DNA from: an uncultured Lachnospiraceae bacterium
Lineage (GTDB): Bacteria > Bacillota > Clostridia > Lachnospirales > Lachnospiraceae
NCBI GenBank assembly: GCA_910577825.1
Contig: CAJTOK010000010.1
Span: forward strand, 8,993-72,992
Direction of reading: 5' to 3'
DNA: 64,000 nt
The notes under the pieces were generated by a model. The model was not told the origin of the DNA. It made no database searches and saw only the letters and a list, made by a program, of their open reading frames with translations. Below are positions 50,886 to 60,249 of this stretch, in pieces. Made by a program: the position numbers and the translations under genes. Position 1 is the stretch's first letter, and each line of letters begins with the position of its first letter.

Positions 50886-51878
50886 ATGAATAGACTGGTT
50901 AAAATAAAACTGCCAAAGCCACGTATTGCATACGCACTGTCAGCGGCTTTAATAATTTCAATGTCACCTGTACCAGCTTTTGCATCTGGCAGCCTGGATA
51001 CATCCACATCAGATAATGTACAAAACAGTATACAAGTTAACACTGTTACAGGTGGTACAATAGGTACTACAACAGGTGGTTCAGTAACCACTGGCGGCGT
51101 GGTATCCCCTGTAAATACACCGTCCCCTGCACCACCAGAAACACCCCCGGCAGGCGGGAACCAGTGGATACCTGGCCCAAGTAACAGCCCGCAGGCAACA
51201 GCCACTCCTGCTCCTCCAGCATCAGATGATAACCAGCCAGGGACTACAGCAGCTCCAGGCACTACACCGCCAGATACCACTACAGGCGGTGCAGTAATTC
51301 CAGGCACTACACCGCCAGATACTACTACAGGTGGTGCGGTAACTCCAAGCCAGCCGCCTGCCCCTTCAGCGTCACCTTCGCCTGCCCCTCTTGCTGTTGG
51401 TACTAAATTTACTGCCGGGAAATATATATACAGGGTAACAGGTACAAATACAGTTGCACTTAAAGGATTTGCAAAAGGTGTTTCTTTATCAACGGTTACT
51501 GCACAAAACCAGGTAAAATATAAAAACGTGGTTTATAATGTTACTAAAATTGGTGATAATGCCTTTAAGGGACAGGCCGGGATACAGAAAGCCATTATAC
51601 GCAAGAACATAACTGATGTTTCACTGAAATCATTTTATAACTGCAAAAACCTGTCAAAAGTAACAATAAGGACTGGTGTAAAAATTATCCGCAAACAGGC
51701 ATTTATGGGATGTTCCAAACTAAAAACTGTTAATATTACATCCCCTTCCCTGTCACAGGTAAAAAAGAATGCTTTTAAAAATATTAAAAAAGGCGCTGTT
51801 ATTAATGTAGTAAATAAACAGGCCAGATTAACTGTAAAAGCTGCAATACCATCCAATGTTAAAGTAAACCAGATGTAA
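50886..51878 (+). CDS. secreted leucine-rich-repeat (BspA-type) protein with Pro/Thr-rich linker
   Basis: A 330-residue exported protein. The start at 50886 has GGAG 9 nt upstream. The signal peptide covers about 1-34 (hydrophobic ALSAALIISMSPVPAFA). Residues about 35-175 are a low-complexity Thr/Pro/Gly/Ala linker that includes two tandem 15-residue units. The C-terminal part (about 180-330) is a BspA-like LRR module: IGDNAFKGQAGIQKAIIRKNIT, SFYNCKNLSKVTIRTGVKIIRKQAFMGCSKLKTVNI. No sortase signal or membrane anchor is seen at the C terminus, so it is probably released or held by the linker. A ligand is unknown. Confidence 0.85.
   Translation: MNRLVKIKLPKPRIAYALSAALIISMSPVPAFASGSLDTSTSDNVQNSIQVNTVTGGTIGTTTGGSVTTGGVVSPVNTPSPAPPETPPAGGNQWIPGPSNSPQATATPAPPASDDNQPGTTAAPGTTPPDTTTGGAVIPGTTPPDTTTGGAVTPSQPPAPSASPSPAPLAVGTKFTAGKYIYRVTGTNTVALKGFAKGVSLSTVTAQNQVKYKNVVYNVTKIGDNAFKGQAGIQKAIIRKNITDVSLKSFYNCKNLSKVTIRTGVKIIRKQAFMGCSKLKTVNITSPSLSQVKKNAFKNIKKGAVINVVNKQARLTVKAAIPSNVKVNQM
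51258..51347 (+). repeat. two tandem 45-bp units in the LRR protein linker
   Basis: Two adjacent 45-bp units (51258-51302 and 51303-51347) encode GTTPPDTTTGGAVIP and GTTPPDTTTGGAVTP. They differ by a few bases, mostly silent. Copy number could vary by slippage or recombination, changing the length of the exported linker. Confidence 0.85.
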
Positions 51879-51924
51879 CCCGGTTAATGAAATCCTCCTA
51901 TAAATTATTAATATAAAGCCATAA

Positions 51925-51959
51925 TACAAAAAGCGCCTGGGAACAAGGCGCTTTTTGTA
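51925..51959. terminator. bidirectional intrinsic terminator
   Basis: A perfect 13-bp stem (51925-51937 with 51947-51959), core AAAAAGCGCC/GGCGCTTTTT, between the LRR gene and the convergent spoVG. It has A and T tracts on both sides, so it works in both directions. Confidence 0.85.
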
Positions 51960-51976
51960 TACGTTATATTACTTTC

Positions 51977-52273
51977 TTACTGCTGTTCTGGTTCAGAACT
52001 GCTTTCTTCTCCTAATTCAGCAACAGCAAGTTCATATTTCTCTAAAATAACTTTCTGGATCATATCCCGTGTCTCTGAATTAATGGGATGCGCTATATCT
52101 CTAAATTCGCCATCTCCAGCACGTCTGCTCGGCATAGCAATAAATAAGCCTTTATCTCCGTCAATGACTTTGATGTCATGTACAACAAATTCATCATCTA
52201 AAGTCATTGAAACTACAGCCTTCATTTTACCTTCCTTGGTGATTTTCCTCACTCTTACATCTGTTATCTGCAC
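51977..52273 (-). CDS. spoVG: septation/regulatory protein SpoVG
   Basis: A 98-residue SpoVG: MQITDVRVRKITKEGKMKAVVSMTLDDEFVVHDIKVIDGDKGLFIAMPSRRAGDGEFRDIAHPINSETRDMIQ is diagnostic. It is a small nucleic-acid-binding regulator that affects septation, sporulation and, in other Firmicutes, capsule and virulence genes. The start codon is GTG with AAGGGGG 8 nt upstream. It lies 44 bp after glgD on the same strand; co-transcription with the glycogen genes is possible. Confidence 0.96.
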   Translation of the reverse strand: MQITDVRVRKITKEGKMKAVVSMTLDDEFVVHDIKVIDGDKGLFIAMPSRRAGDGEFRDIAHPINSETRDMIQKVILEKYELAVAELGEESSSEPEQQ

Positions 52274-52317
52274 ATTAATAACCCCCTTTGGCCACTATGG
52301 GATGTATCCTGGCCGTT

Positions 52318-53439
52318 TTATAACGCATATCTCTCATTTTTCTCAACTACAATCTTAATTTTCCCATCTTCTCCTGCATAGTTAGTATTTGCACGGATTG
52401 TATCCCTGCTTTCTACGATACAATTCTCAATATGTGTATTATCTCCAATGTATACATCATTTAATATGATGGAATTTTTAATTGAACAGTTATTTCCAAC
52501 ATATACTTTCTTGAACAGGATTGAACCTTCTACATTGCCATTGATTATACAGCCGCTTGATACAAGGCTGTTCTTTACAAATGACCCGCTGTTATATTTT
52601 GCCGGAGGCAGGTCTTCAACTTTTGAATAAACGTCTGGATACTCTTTAAAGAAGTAATTGCGTACATCTGATTTAAGGAAATCCATATTTGTATTAAAAT
52701 ATGCATCAACAGATGAGATATTGCTCCAGTAAGTATTAATTGGATATGCAAACACCCTTTTAACGCCTTTATATCTTATAATAATATCCTTAACTAAATC
52801 ATATCTTTCTTCTTCAATAGCCTTTTCAATAAGTTCAATAAGCTGCCTGCGGCGTACAACATAAATACCGGTTGACACCTGTGAACCATCTGCACTTATA
52901 GGCTTTTCTTCAAAATCAATTATCCTGCCGTCTGCATCAGTCTTAACAACACCAAACCTGCTTGGGTCATCCCTGCCTGAAATATCTGCTGTGACTACTG
53001 TAAAATCAGCTTTCTTTGCTATATGGTATTCAAGTACCTTTGAATAGTCCAGTTTATAAATTCCATCGCCTGAAGCTATTACTACATAAGGTTCATGGCT
53101 GTTCTTCAAAAAGTCAAGGTTCTGTGCTATAGCATCAGCTGTCCCCCTGTACCAGTAACTGTTTTTTGGCGTAGTAGTAGGGGTGAAAACATAAAGTCCT
53201 CCCTGCTTTCTTCCGAAATCCCACCATTTTGATGAATTTAAATGTTCATTTAATGATTTAGCGTTGTATTGTGTAAATACTGCTACTTTCTGTATATGTG
53301 AATTGCTCATGCTGCTAAGCACAAAGTCTATGCTCCTGTATCCTCCTGCAATAGGCATAGCTGCTACTGCACGCTTATTTGAAAGCTCCTTCATCCTGCT
53401 GCTATTGCCACCGGCTAATACAATACCTACTGCTCTCAT
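52318..53439 (-). CDS. glgD: glucose-1-phosphate adenylyltransferase regulatory subunit GlgD
   Basis: A 373-residue partner of GlgC with the same nucleotidyltransferase fold and a left-handed beta-helix tail (SLVSSGCIINGNVEGSILFKKVYVGNN). Key active-site marks are changed: AGGNSSRMKELSNKRAVAAMP replaces GGxGxRLxxLTxxxAKPAV, and SGDGIYKLDY replaces GGDHIYKMDY. It is therefore likely poorly active alone and tunes GlgC in a heteromer, as known for Bacillus GlgD. Its ATG overlaps the glgC stop by 4 nt, so both are made together. Confidence 0.93.
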   Translation of the reverse strand: MRAVGIVLAGGNSSRMKELSNKRAVAAMPIAGGYRSIDFVLSSMSNSHIQKVAVFTQYNAKSLNEHLNSSKWWDFGRKQGGLYVFTPTTTPKNSYWYRGTADAIAQNLDFLKNSHEPYVVIASGDGIYKLDYSKVLEYHIAKKADFTVVTADISGRDDPSRFGVVKTDADGRIIDFEEKPISADGSQVSTGIYVVRRRQLIELIEKAIEEERYDLVKDIIIRYKGVKRVFAYPINTYWSNISSVDAYFNTNMDFLKSDVRNYFFKEYPDVYSKVEDLPPAKYNSGSFVKNSLVSSGCIINGNVEGSILFKKVYVGNNCSIKNSIILNDVYIGDNTHIENCIVESRDTIRANTNYAGEDGKIKIVVEKNERYAL

Positions 53440-54710
53440 ATTTTTTCACCTACCTTAATTAATGTTTCTCCGCTTGCAAGAATGCCTCCCGGATAATCCC
53501 TTATATCAGTTTCACCTGAAATTGCTGTATTCTTTCCTATTCTGACATTGCTTGGAATAATACTGTCTTCACCAATAGTAACAAGTCCGAATGAATATAC
53601 ATCAGGCTTCACTTTATTTGGTATGTCTTCACCAGTGCAAAGAACACAATTCGCACCTATCTGGACTTTCTCAGCAATAATTGACCTGTCAATAACAGTA
53701 TTCTCACCTATAGATGAGGAACTCATAATAATTGAATCCCTTACAACTGCCCCTGGTGCAATATACACACCTGAACCTATTACGGAATTGTGTACTTCTC
53801 CGTATATTTCAGATGCCTCACCAATAATTGCTTTGTCAATGACAGCTTCTTCTGCTACAAACTGCGGTGATACAAGTTCATTCTTTGTATAAATCTTCCA
53901 GAACTCTTCATAAAGGTTAAATACAGGTATAAGGTCTATAAGCTCCATATTTGCCTGCCAGTAAGAACCAAGCGTCCCTACATCTTTCCAGTACCCGTTA
54001 TACTCATAAGCAAATATCCTCTTACCCTGCTCATGGCAGTATGGGATAATGTGCTTGCCAAAGTCACATGATGGCTGGTCCCTAAGCTTTATTAAAGCTT
54101 CACGGAGCACAGGCCATGAGAATATATAAATACCCATTGAAGCAAGATTGCTGCGTGGATGTTCCGGCTTCTCTTCAAATTCCTGTATCTGCTTATGCTC
54201 ATCTGTTATAACTACGCCAAAACGGCTTGCTTCTTCAATAGGAACAGGAATTGTTGCCAGTGTTACATCAGCCTTGCTTGCCTTATGGAAATCAAGCATA
54301 ACCTCATAATCCATCTTATATATATGGTCACCACCAAGTATAAGCACATATTCAGGATTATAGAGTTCCATATAACGCATGTTCTGGAAAATTGCATTGG
54401 CAGTACCTGTATACCACTCACTGCTTGTACTCTTCTCATACGGCGGAAGTATGGATACACCACCAACATTCCTGTCCAAATCCCAAGGTATGCCAATACC
54501 TATATGCGTATTCAGACGTAATGGCTGGTACTGTGTAAGGACACCAACCGTATCAACTCCAGAATTAATACAATTACTAAGCGGGAAATCAATAATTCTG
54601 TACTTACCACCAAATGAAACTGCCGGCTTGGCGACATCTGCTGTAAGCACTCCAAGCCTGGAACCTTGTCCGCCTGCAAGTAACATTGCTATCATTTCTT
54701 TTTTAATCAC
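53436..54710 (-). CDS. glgC: glucose-1-phosphate adenylyltransferase GlgC
   Basis: A 424-residue enzyme that makes ADP-glucose from glucose 1-phosphate and ATP, the committed step of glycogen synthesis. It has LAGGQGSRLGVLTADVAKPAVSFGGKYRIIDFPLSNC with the catalytic-loop Arg and the conserved Lys, WYTGTANAIFQN, GGDHIYKMDYE, and the sugar-phosphate site FEEKP. The C-terminal part is a left-handed beta-helix. It is first of a two-gene operon with glgD. No glgA, glgB or glgP lies in the window, so the rest of the pathway is elsewhere. Confidence 0.95.
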   Translation of the reverse strand: MIKKEMIAMLLAGGQGSRLGVLTADVAKPAVSFGGKYRIIDFPLSNCINSGVDTVGVLTQYQPLRLNTHIGIGIPWDLDRNVGGVSILPPYEKSTSSEWYTGTANAIFQNMRYMELYNPEYVLILGGDHIYKMDYEVMLDFHKASKADVTLATIPVPIEEASRFGVVITDEHKQIQEFEEKPEHPRSNLASMGIYIFSWPVLREALIKLRDQPSCDFGKHIIPYCHEQGKRIFAYEYNGYWKDVGTLGSYWQANMELIDLIPVFNLYEEFWKIYTKNELVSPQFVAEEAVIDKAIIGEASEIYGEVHNSVIGSGVYIAPGAVVRDSIIMSSSSIGENTVIDRSIIAEKVQIGANCVLCTGEDIPNKVKPDVYSFGLVTIGEDSIIPSNVRIGKNTAISGETDIRDYPGGILASGETLIKVGEKI

Positions 54711-54828
54711 GCTTTCACCCCCGTTGTTTTAGATATGGAACTATACTTCTAACTTAAAATTAAGTATATAAAACATCAACAAATTTGCTGACGCCCATAA
54801 CAAATTTATATTACTTTCTTACGAGTAC

Positions 54829-54857
54829 AGTATAACATATTTATATCAAATTGTGAA
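54829..54857 (-). promoter_or_regulatory. sigma-A promoter of glgC-glgD
   Basis: Minus strand -35 TTCACA (54852-54857), 17-bp spacer, -10 TATACT (54829-54834). Start near 54822, leaving a leader of about 110 nt with no obvious structure. Confidence 0.6.
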
Positions 54858-55132
54858 TAAATTTTACTAAATTTTTAAAAATTTTTTAACATTTTTATGC
54901 AATCCGACTAAAAGCTGGCACTGGAATCCGGTTCTGGACAGGCAGGGCTGCCAAAACTGTGTTTTTATGAATACAAATCCTTTACATACAAGCCTGCTCT
55001 CTACTATAATATATATATAGCAGATGTGGACCACAATTTTGAATTGTATTTTCTTTAACATTGGCTATAATTATAATATATAATATATATAATATAAACC
55101 AGGCAAAATAATGCAGATAGGATGGTGGCACC
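54858..55132. other. intergenic region between glgC and murC
   Basis: AT-rich divergent intergenic space with no gene. A block of alternating A/T (55068-55096) contains several TATAAT-like words upstream of murC, so its promoter must be there, for example TTGTAT (55043-55048) with TATAAT 16 bp later; the exact one cannot be chosen. Confidence 0.4.
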
Positions 55133-56515
55133 ATGTACCAGATTGATTTAAACAAACCATGCAAAGCATACTTTACCGGCATTGGCGGCATAAGCATGAG
55201 CGGCTTTGCAGAACTTCTCCACAAAAACGGCTTTGATGTATATGGCTCTGACATTAAAGAAAGTAATATAACCAGGCATCTCAGCTTATCAGGTGTCCAT
55301 ATAGTATATGGACAAAGCGCTTCAAATATAACTAATGATATAAGTTTTGTAGTCTATACAGCTGCAGTACACCCGGAAAACCCGGAACTTATGGCGGCTA
55401 AAAAACTTGGCATACCAGTAATGGAGCGTGCTGAAATGGCAGGGCAGATTATGAAAAATTACAGTAACTCCATTGCTGTAGCAGGAACACATGGCAAAAC
55501 AACAACAACATCAATGCTTTCACACATTTATCTTGCTGCTAATAAGAATCCTACCATATCTGTGGGCGGAATTTTAGCTGCAATTAATGGAAATATGCGC
55601 ATTGGCGGCAAAGAGAATTTTATTATAGAAGCATGTGAATATACAAACAGCTTTTTAAAATTCCACCCAACAGCAGGAATTATACTTAATATAGGTGCTG
55701 ACCATCTTGATTTCTTCAGTGGCATTGATGATATCCGCTCATCATTCCGCAGGTTTGCGGAACTAATCCCAGAAGATGGCATACTTGTTATTAACAATAC
55801 CATTGACAACATTTCCTATATAACAGATAACCTGGAATGTAAAGTGGCCACTTTTGGGGATGGCAGCGGAAGTGATTATTCTGCCGGCAACATATCATAT
55901 GATGAAAACGGATGTGGAAGCTTTGACATTGTAAAATCAGGCGTAAACACTGGCAGGCATATAAAACTTAATGTCACTGGCAGCCATAATATAGGCAATG
56001 CCCTGGCAGCTATTGCTATATCTGATTACTATGGCATAAAAGAAGATGACATAGCAAAAGGGCTTTTTGAATTTAAAGGCACTAAAAGACGCTTTGAAAC
56101 CAAAGGTACTTTTAATGGTGTAACTGTTATTGATGACTATGCACACCATCCTGATGAAATAAGGGCAACTTTAAATGCTGCCGGCAAGTACCCGCACAAA
56201 CATTTATGGTGCGTGTTCCAGCCCCATACATATACAAGGACACGCAGCCTGCTATCAGATTTTGCCAGTGCGCTTTCACTTGCGGAAAATGTTGTACTTG
56301 CCGATATATACGCTGCAAGGGAAGATGACCCGGGGGATATCTCCTCACAGACATTACAGCATGAAATGGAAAAACATGGAAAGAAAGCATATTACTTTCC
56401 TTCATTTAAAGAAATAGAGGATTTCTTATACAGCCAGTGCAACAGCGGTGATTTGGTAATAACTATGGGGGCTGGTGACGTTGTAAATATCGGTGAGGAC
56501 CTTCTGGGGAAATAA
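55133..56515 (+). CDS. murC: UDP-N-acetylmuramate--L-alanine ligase MurC
   Basis: A 460-residue Mur ligase adding L-alanine to UDP-MurNAc. The N-terminal Rossmann domain has FTGIGGISMSGFAELL and VYGSDIKES. The central domain has the ATP loop VAGTHGKTTTTSML (about 120-133), EACEYTNSFLKFHP and the carbamylated-lysine region. The C-terminal domain has VIDDYAHHPDEI and VFQPHTYTRT. All fit MurC rather than MurD-F. A weak GGTGG lies before the ATG. It is followed 53 bp later by a DnaD-domain gene on the same strand. Confidence 0.96.
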   Translation: MYQIDLNKPCKAYFTGIGGISMSGFAELLHKNGFDVYGSDIKESNITRHLSLSGVHIVYGQSASNITNDISFVVYTAAVHPENPELMAAKKLGIPVMERAEMAGQIMKNYSNSIAVAGTHGKTTTTSMLSHIYLAANKNPTISVGGILAAINGNMRIGGKENFIIEACEYTNSFLKFHPTAGIILNIGADHLDFFSGIDDIRSSFRRFAELIPEDGILVINNTIDNISYITDNLECKVATFGDGSGSDYSAGNISYDENGCGSFDIVKSGVNTGRHIKLNVTGSHNIGNALAAIAISDYYGIKEDDIAKGLFEFKGTKRRFETKGTFNGVTVIDDYAHHPDEIRATLNAAGKYPHKHLWCVFQPHTYTRTRSLLSDFASALSLAENVVLADIYAAREDDPGDISSQTLQHEMEKHGKKAYYFPSFKEIEDFLYSQCNSGDLVITMGAGDVVNIGEDLLGK

Positions 56516-56568
56516 TTACACATGCTGCTTCCAGTGATGTATTACTTATGGAGGAAGTCAATAACAAT

Positions 56569-57675
56569 ATGGACACTATATTACTATGCTCAGGCTATCC
56601 GCCTGCAACAACATATATACACAATGCTTTTATTGAAGATTATATGCTGTCTGCTAATGGAAGTTATGTAAAGGTATATATTTACCTTTTAAAATGTATC
56701 CAGACAGGTGAAAAGGACTTATCCATTTCCTCACTTGCAGATAAGATGGATAATACAGAAAAAGATATTTTAAGGGCGCTTAATTACTGGGAGAAAAACC
56801 ACCTTATACATCTGGTTAAAGGTGGAAATAATGGTGAAATAACAGGAATCGAAATACTAAACCCTGGCAGCCAGAAAAAAGCCAGCGCCAGGGAAATCCC
56901 TGCCAAAGAAACTGCCAGCCCGGAAAAACCTGCAGAACCACCACAAACCATAAATACAGCTGCCACAAAAGAACCCCCGGATATAAAAATAACTGCCAGC
57001 CAGACTAAAAGGCTTTCTGGTGATGATGACTTTGTATGGACAAGCCGTGTAATAGAAAGTTATGTAAGCAGGCCGCTTAAACCGGGAGAAGTACAGCTTA
57101 TTTCATATTTATATGATGACCTAGGTTTTTCACCAGACCTGCTTCTTTATTTATATGAATACTGTATATCCCTTGGCAAAACAAGTGTAAATTATATACA
57201 GGCTGTTGCACTTTCATGGGATAAACAGAATATAAAAACACCTGAAGAAGCCAAAAATGCTTCTTCCAATTATAAAGCCACATATACAGCTATAGCAAGG
57301 GCATTTGCCCTTGGGCGTCCGCTTGCACCGGCTGAGAAAGACTTTGCCAGCCGCTGGCTTAATGAATGGCATATGGACCTTTCAGTTGTGCTTGATGCCT
57401 GTAACCGTACTATGTTAAAATTCCAGAAAGCAGATTTTAACTATACAAACGGGACTATTGAAAAGTGGCATAAAAACAATATACATACGCTACAGGATGT
57501 CAAAAAAGCAGATGAAGAGTATGCTAAGAAAAAAAAGGCTGCACCGGATAAAAAACAGTATGACGGCACACAGCAAAACAGCCACCGGGATAAAAACCAG
57601 TTTAATAACTTTATGCAGCGTGAAGTATCAAAAAAAGAGATTGATGAACTTGAAAAAAAGCTTTTAGCACGTTAA
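56569..57675 (+). CDS. DnaD-domain replication protein
   Basis: About 368 residues with an N-terminal winged-helix-like part (YMLSANGSYVKVYIYLLKCIQTGEKDLSISSLADKMDNTEKDILRALNYWEKNHLI), a low-complexity Pro/Ala/Lys linker (about 110-150) and one or two DnaD-like domains (about 165-300, with VIESYVSRPLKPGEVQLISYLYDDLGFSPDLLLYLYEYC and the YxxxI-like pattern in TIEKWHKNNIHTLQDVKKADEEY). Such proteins help load the helicase at origins or restart forks. The downstream neighbour is a DnaC/DnaI-type helicase-loader ATPase, which supports that role. The start is uncertain: GGAGG is 14 nt before the ATG at 56569, and the ATG at 56548 lacks a site. Confidence 0.85.
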   Translation: MDTILLCSGYPPATTYIHNAFIEDYMLSANGSYVKVYIYLLKCIQTGEKDLSISSLADKMDNTEKDILRALNYWEKNHLIHLVKGGNNGEITGIEILNPGSQKKASAREIPAKETASPEKPAEPPQTINTAATKEPPDIKITASQTKRLSGDDDFVWTSRVIESYVSRPLKPGEVQLISYLYDDLGFSPDLLLYLYEYCISLGKTSVNYIQAVALSWDKQNIKTPEEAKNASSNYKATYTAIARAFALGRPLAPAEKDFASRWLNEWHMDLSVVLDACNRTMLKFQKADFNYTNGTIEKWHKNNIHTLQDVKKADEEYAKKKKAAPDKKQYDGTQQNSHRDKNQFNNFMQREVSKKEIDELEKKLLAR

Positions 57676-57700
57676 CCCTATACTTTCCAGGAGGTTATAT

Positions 57701-58696
57701 ATGGGAATTTCCAACGCACAATACAAGGACATTATGTACCAGTACGACCAGACACGTCTTAAAAACCACCATTTATCAGAAAAAAGGTATGCGGAAGTTT
57801 GTGAGAAAATTCCTGAAATACAGAAAATACAAGAAGAACTTATTAAACTTTCAGCAAATTATGCACGCCTGCAGCTGCTTGGACCCGGTGATAATGTTAA
57901 AGAAAATTTATCCTATCTTAATAAGAAGAAAAAACTTCAGGAAAAGAAATGCAGGCTTTTAACAATGAATGGCTACCCGGCAGATTACCTGTCCCCTATA
58001 TATAACTGTAAATCCTGCAAGGACACAGGCTATATAGGGAACACGCCTTGTAACTGCCTTAAACAGCGTAAGGCAGACTTGCTTTATGAAAGTTCCAACC
58101 TTATGGAAGTCCTCAAATATGAAAATTTCAGCACATTTTCAGAAAGTTATTATGATGATACACAAATCAATGAAAACCTTTCACTTACACCACGGCAGAA
58201 TATTATCAGGATTAAAAATATATGCCTTGATTATATCAGGCATTTTGATAAAATTTATAAAAATATTATTTTCTATGGCGAAACCGGTGTAGGCAAAACT
58301 TTTATAACACACTGCATAGCCAAGGCCCTGCTTGATACATCCCACACAGTTGTTTACCTGACAGCGCCACAATTATTTGATATACTTGAAACAATTAAGT
58401 TCGGGAGGAATAATGAAGAACAGTATGGCAGCCAGATTTCATATATACTGGATAGTGAACTTCTTATTATAGACGACCTTGGCACAGAACTTGTAAACAG
58501 CTTTACCTCTGCCCAGTTATACTATTTTATAGAAGAAAGGCATTTAAACAGAAAGGCTGTTATTATTTCTACAAACCTGTCCTTTCAGGAACTGCGTGAC
58601 AGATATAATGAACGTATTTTTTCACGTTTTACAGGATATTATAATTTTTATATGATAGCAGGGGAAGATATACGTGTTAAAATAGCACTTTCCTAA
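57701..58696 (+). CDS. DnaC/DnaI-type helicase loader ATPase
   Basis: A 331-residue protein. The N-terminal half is helical and contains a small zinc-binding stretch CKSCKDTGYIGNTPCNC (about 106-122). The C-terminal AAA+ domain has Walker A GETGVGKTFITH (about 190-200), Walker B LLIIDDLGTE, and a sensor region VIISTNLSFQELRDRYNERIFSRF with the arginine finger typical of DnaC. It follows the DnaD-domain gene by 25 bp, with AGGAGG before the ATG. Together they form the helicase-loading pair of this lineage. Confidence 0.9.
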   Translation: MGISNAQYKDIMYQYDQTRLKNHHLSEKRYAEVCEKIPEIQKIQEELIKLSANYARLQLLGPGDNVKENLSYLNKKKKLQEKKCRLLTMNGYPADYLSPIYNCKSCKDTGYIGNTPCNCLKQRKADLLYESSNLMEVLKYENFSTFSESYYDDTQINENLSLTPRQNIIRIKNICLDYIRHFDKIYKNIIFYGETGVGKTFITHCIAKALLDTSHTVVYLTAPQLFDILETIKFGRNNEEQYGSQISYILDSELLIIDDLGTELVNSFTSAQLYYFIEERHLNRKAVIISTNLSFQELRDRYNERIFSRFTGYYNFYMIAGEDIRVKIALS

Positions 58697-58734
58697 AACA
58701 GTAACATAAATAATACATTATGGAGGACATTTAT

Positions 58735-59907
58735 ATGAAACGACATGACAAACTTGCAGAAACAATACCATATGGCTCTCTTGGCATACTTACGCTTGAG
58801 AGCAGCCTGGATATGGGCAAAAAAGTCAATGGATACATTACCGGCTGGAGGGCAAAAAGGGCTAAACGCCACGCTGCTGCTTCAAGCTTTGCAGGATACA
58901 ATAAAGAATCATTTATAATTGACTGTGCATGCCCGCGCTTTGGTTCAGGTGAAGCAAAAGGGATTATCCGCGAATCTGTCAGGGGCGATGACCTGTACAT
59001 TCTTGTAGATGTATGCAATTACAGCCTTACATATACTGTATGCGGCCAGACAAACCATATGTCACCTGATGACCATTACCAGGACCTTAAACGTATTATA
59101 GCTGCTGTGGGAGGCAAAGCAAGAAGAATTACTGTAATTATGCCATTCCTTTATGAAAGCCGCCAGCACCGCAGAAGTGCAAGGGAGTCACTTGACTGTG
59201 CACTTGCGCTGCAGGAGCTTACACAGATGGGTGTTGAAAGCATTATTACATTTGATGCACATGACCCAAGGGTACAAAATGCCATACCCCTTAAAAGTTT
59301 TGAAACAGTGCAGCCAACATACCAGTTTATTAAAGCGCTCCTTAAAAATGTGCCTGATTTAAAAATTGACCCCGGGCATCTTATGGTTATAAGCCCGGAT
59401 GAAGGAGCAATGGGCCGTGCTGTATACTATGCCAATGTACTTGGAATTGATATAGGAATGTTCTATAAACGCCGTGACTACAGTAAAATAGTTGACGGGC
59501 GCAACCCTATTATTGCACATGAATTTCTTGGACAGGACCTTGAAGGCAAAGATGTAATAATTATTGATGATATGATTTCCTCTGGTGAAAGCATGATAGA
59601 TGTTGCAACAGAACTTAAACACCGCAAGGCAAGACGTATATTTGTAGCCGCAACTTTCGGGCTCTTTACAAATGGCATGGATAAATTTGATGAAGCACAC
59701 GAAAAGGGCTTAATTGACAATGTACTTACAACAAACCTTGTATACCAGCCTGAAGAAGTCCTTTCACGCAGCTATTACATTGACGTGGATATGAGCAAAT
59801 ATGTTGCACTTCTTATTGATACTTTAAACCATGACCAGTCGATAAGCGAGCTGTTAAACCCTGCTGAACGTATACATGATGTACTAAAAAAATATGGCAA
59901 AATATAA
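58735..59907 (+). CDS. prs: ribose-phosphate pyrophosphokinase (PRPP synthetase)
   Basis: A 390-residue PRPP synthetase of the longer clostridial type (class I enzymes are nearer 315). The start at 58735 has GGAGG 8 nt upstream. It shows the ATP-binding flexible-loop region MPFLYESRQHRRSARESLDCALALQEL, the Mg/ATP site TFDAHDPRVQNAI, SPDEGAMGRAVYYAN, and the PRPP loop VIIIDDMISSGESM. The N-terminal 70 residues before the first phosphoribosyltransferase-like domain are extra (YGSLGILTLESSLDMGKKVNGYITGWRAKRAKRH). It supplies PRPP for nucleotides, His and Trp. It is 38 bp after the DnaC-type gene and may share its transcript. Confidence 0.92.
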   Translation: MKRHDKLAETIPYGSLGILTLESSLDMGKKVNGYITGWRAKRAKRHAAASSFAGYNKESFIIDCACPRFGSGEAKGIIRESVRGDDLYILVDVCNYSLTYTVCGQTNHMSPDDHYQDLKRIIAAVGGKARRITVIMPFLYESRQHRRSARESLDCALALQELTQMGVESIITFDAHDPRVQNAIPLKSFETVQPTYQFIKALLKNVPDLKIDPGHLMVISPDEGAMGRAVYYANVLGIDIGMFYKRRDYSKIVDGRNPIIAHEFLGQDLEGKDVIIIDDMISSGESMIDVATELKHRKARRIFVAATFGLFTNGMDKFDEAHEKGLIDNVLTTNLVYQPEEVLSRSYYIDVDMSKYVALLIDTLNHDQSISELLNPAERIHDVLKKYGKI

Positions 59908-60177
59908 TTTATCTTTTATTTAGATAGAATTATACAAATTAATAAATCGTTCATATTTAGGACAAAATACGAACACAATTACCATATATAATGTATTCAT
60001 ACTTACAGATAAAGGAATAATTATTAAAAAGCTTACTGACTAATGTTTGAAATAGATTCTTTTTCATTTTTTTCATTTGGCTCCACAGTAGCTCCCTCTG
60101 CTGTGGGGCAACTCCTTTCTTTTTGGTTTCCCGTTTATTTTTATAAAATAAATGTGGCAGCCAATTTTTTATACCTT
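59908..60177. other. intergenic region after prs
   Basis: No gene is seen. A small hairpin CCACAG/CTGTGG (60083-60088 and 60101-60106) with a T-rich run nearby may terminate prs. Confidence 0.4.
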
Positions 60178-60222
60178 AAAAAGGATAGAAAACGTGGAAC
60201 TGCCATGTTTTCTATCCTTTTT
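60178..60222. terminator. strong bidirectional terminator between prs and ileS
   Basis: A 20-bp stem (60178-60197 with 60203-60222, one G-T pair) closes a 5-nt loop and is flanked by A and T tracts. It lies 28 bp beyond the end of ileS and ends transcription from at least the minus strand. Confidence 0.85.
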
Positions 60223-60249
60223 GCATTACAAAACAGATATTTTATATAT

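Noticed and set aside
55068..55096. Alternating A/T block before murC as a replication or recombination element
   Set aside because: Short AT-rich runs with TATAAT words are usual for a promoter region in a low-GC genome; there is no repeat or box pattern.
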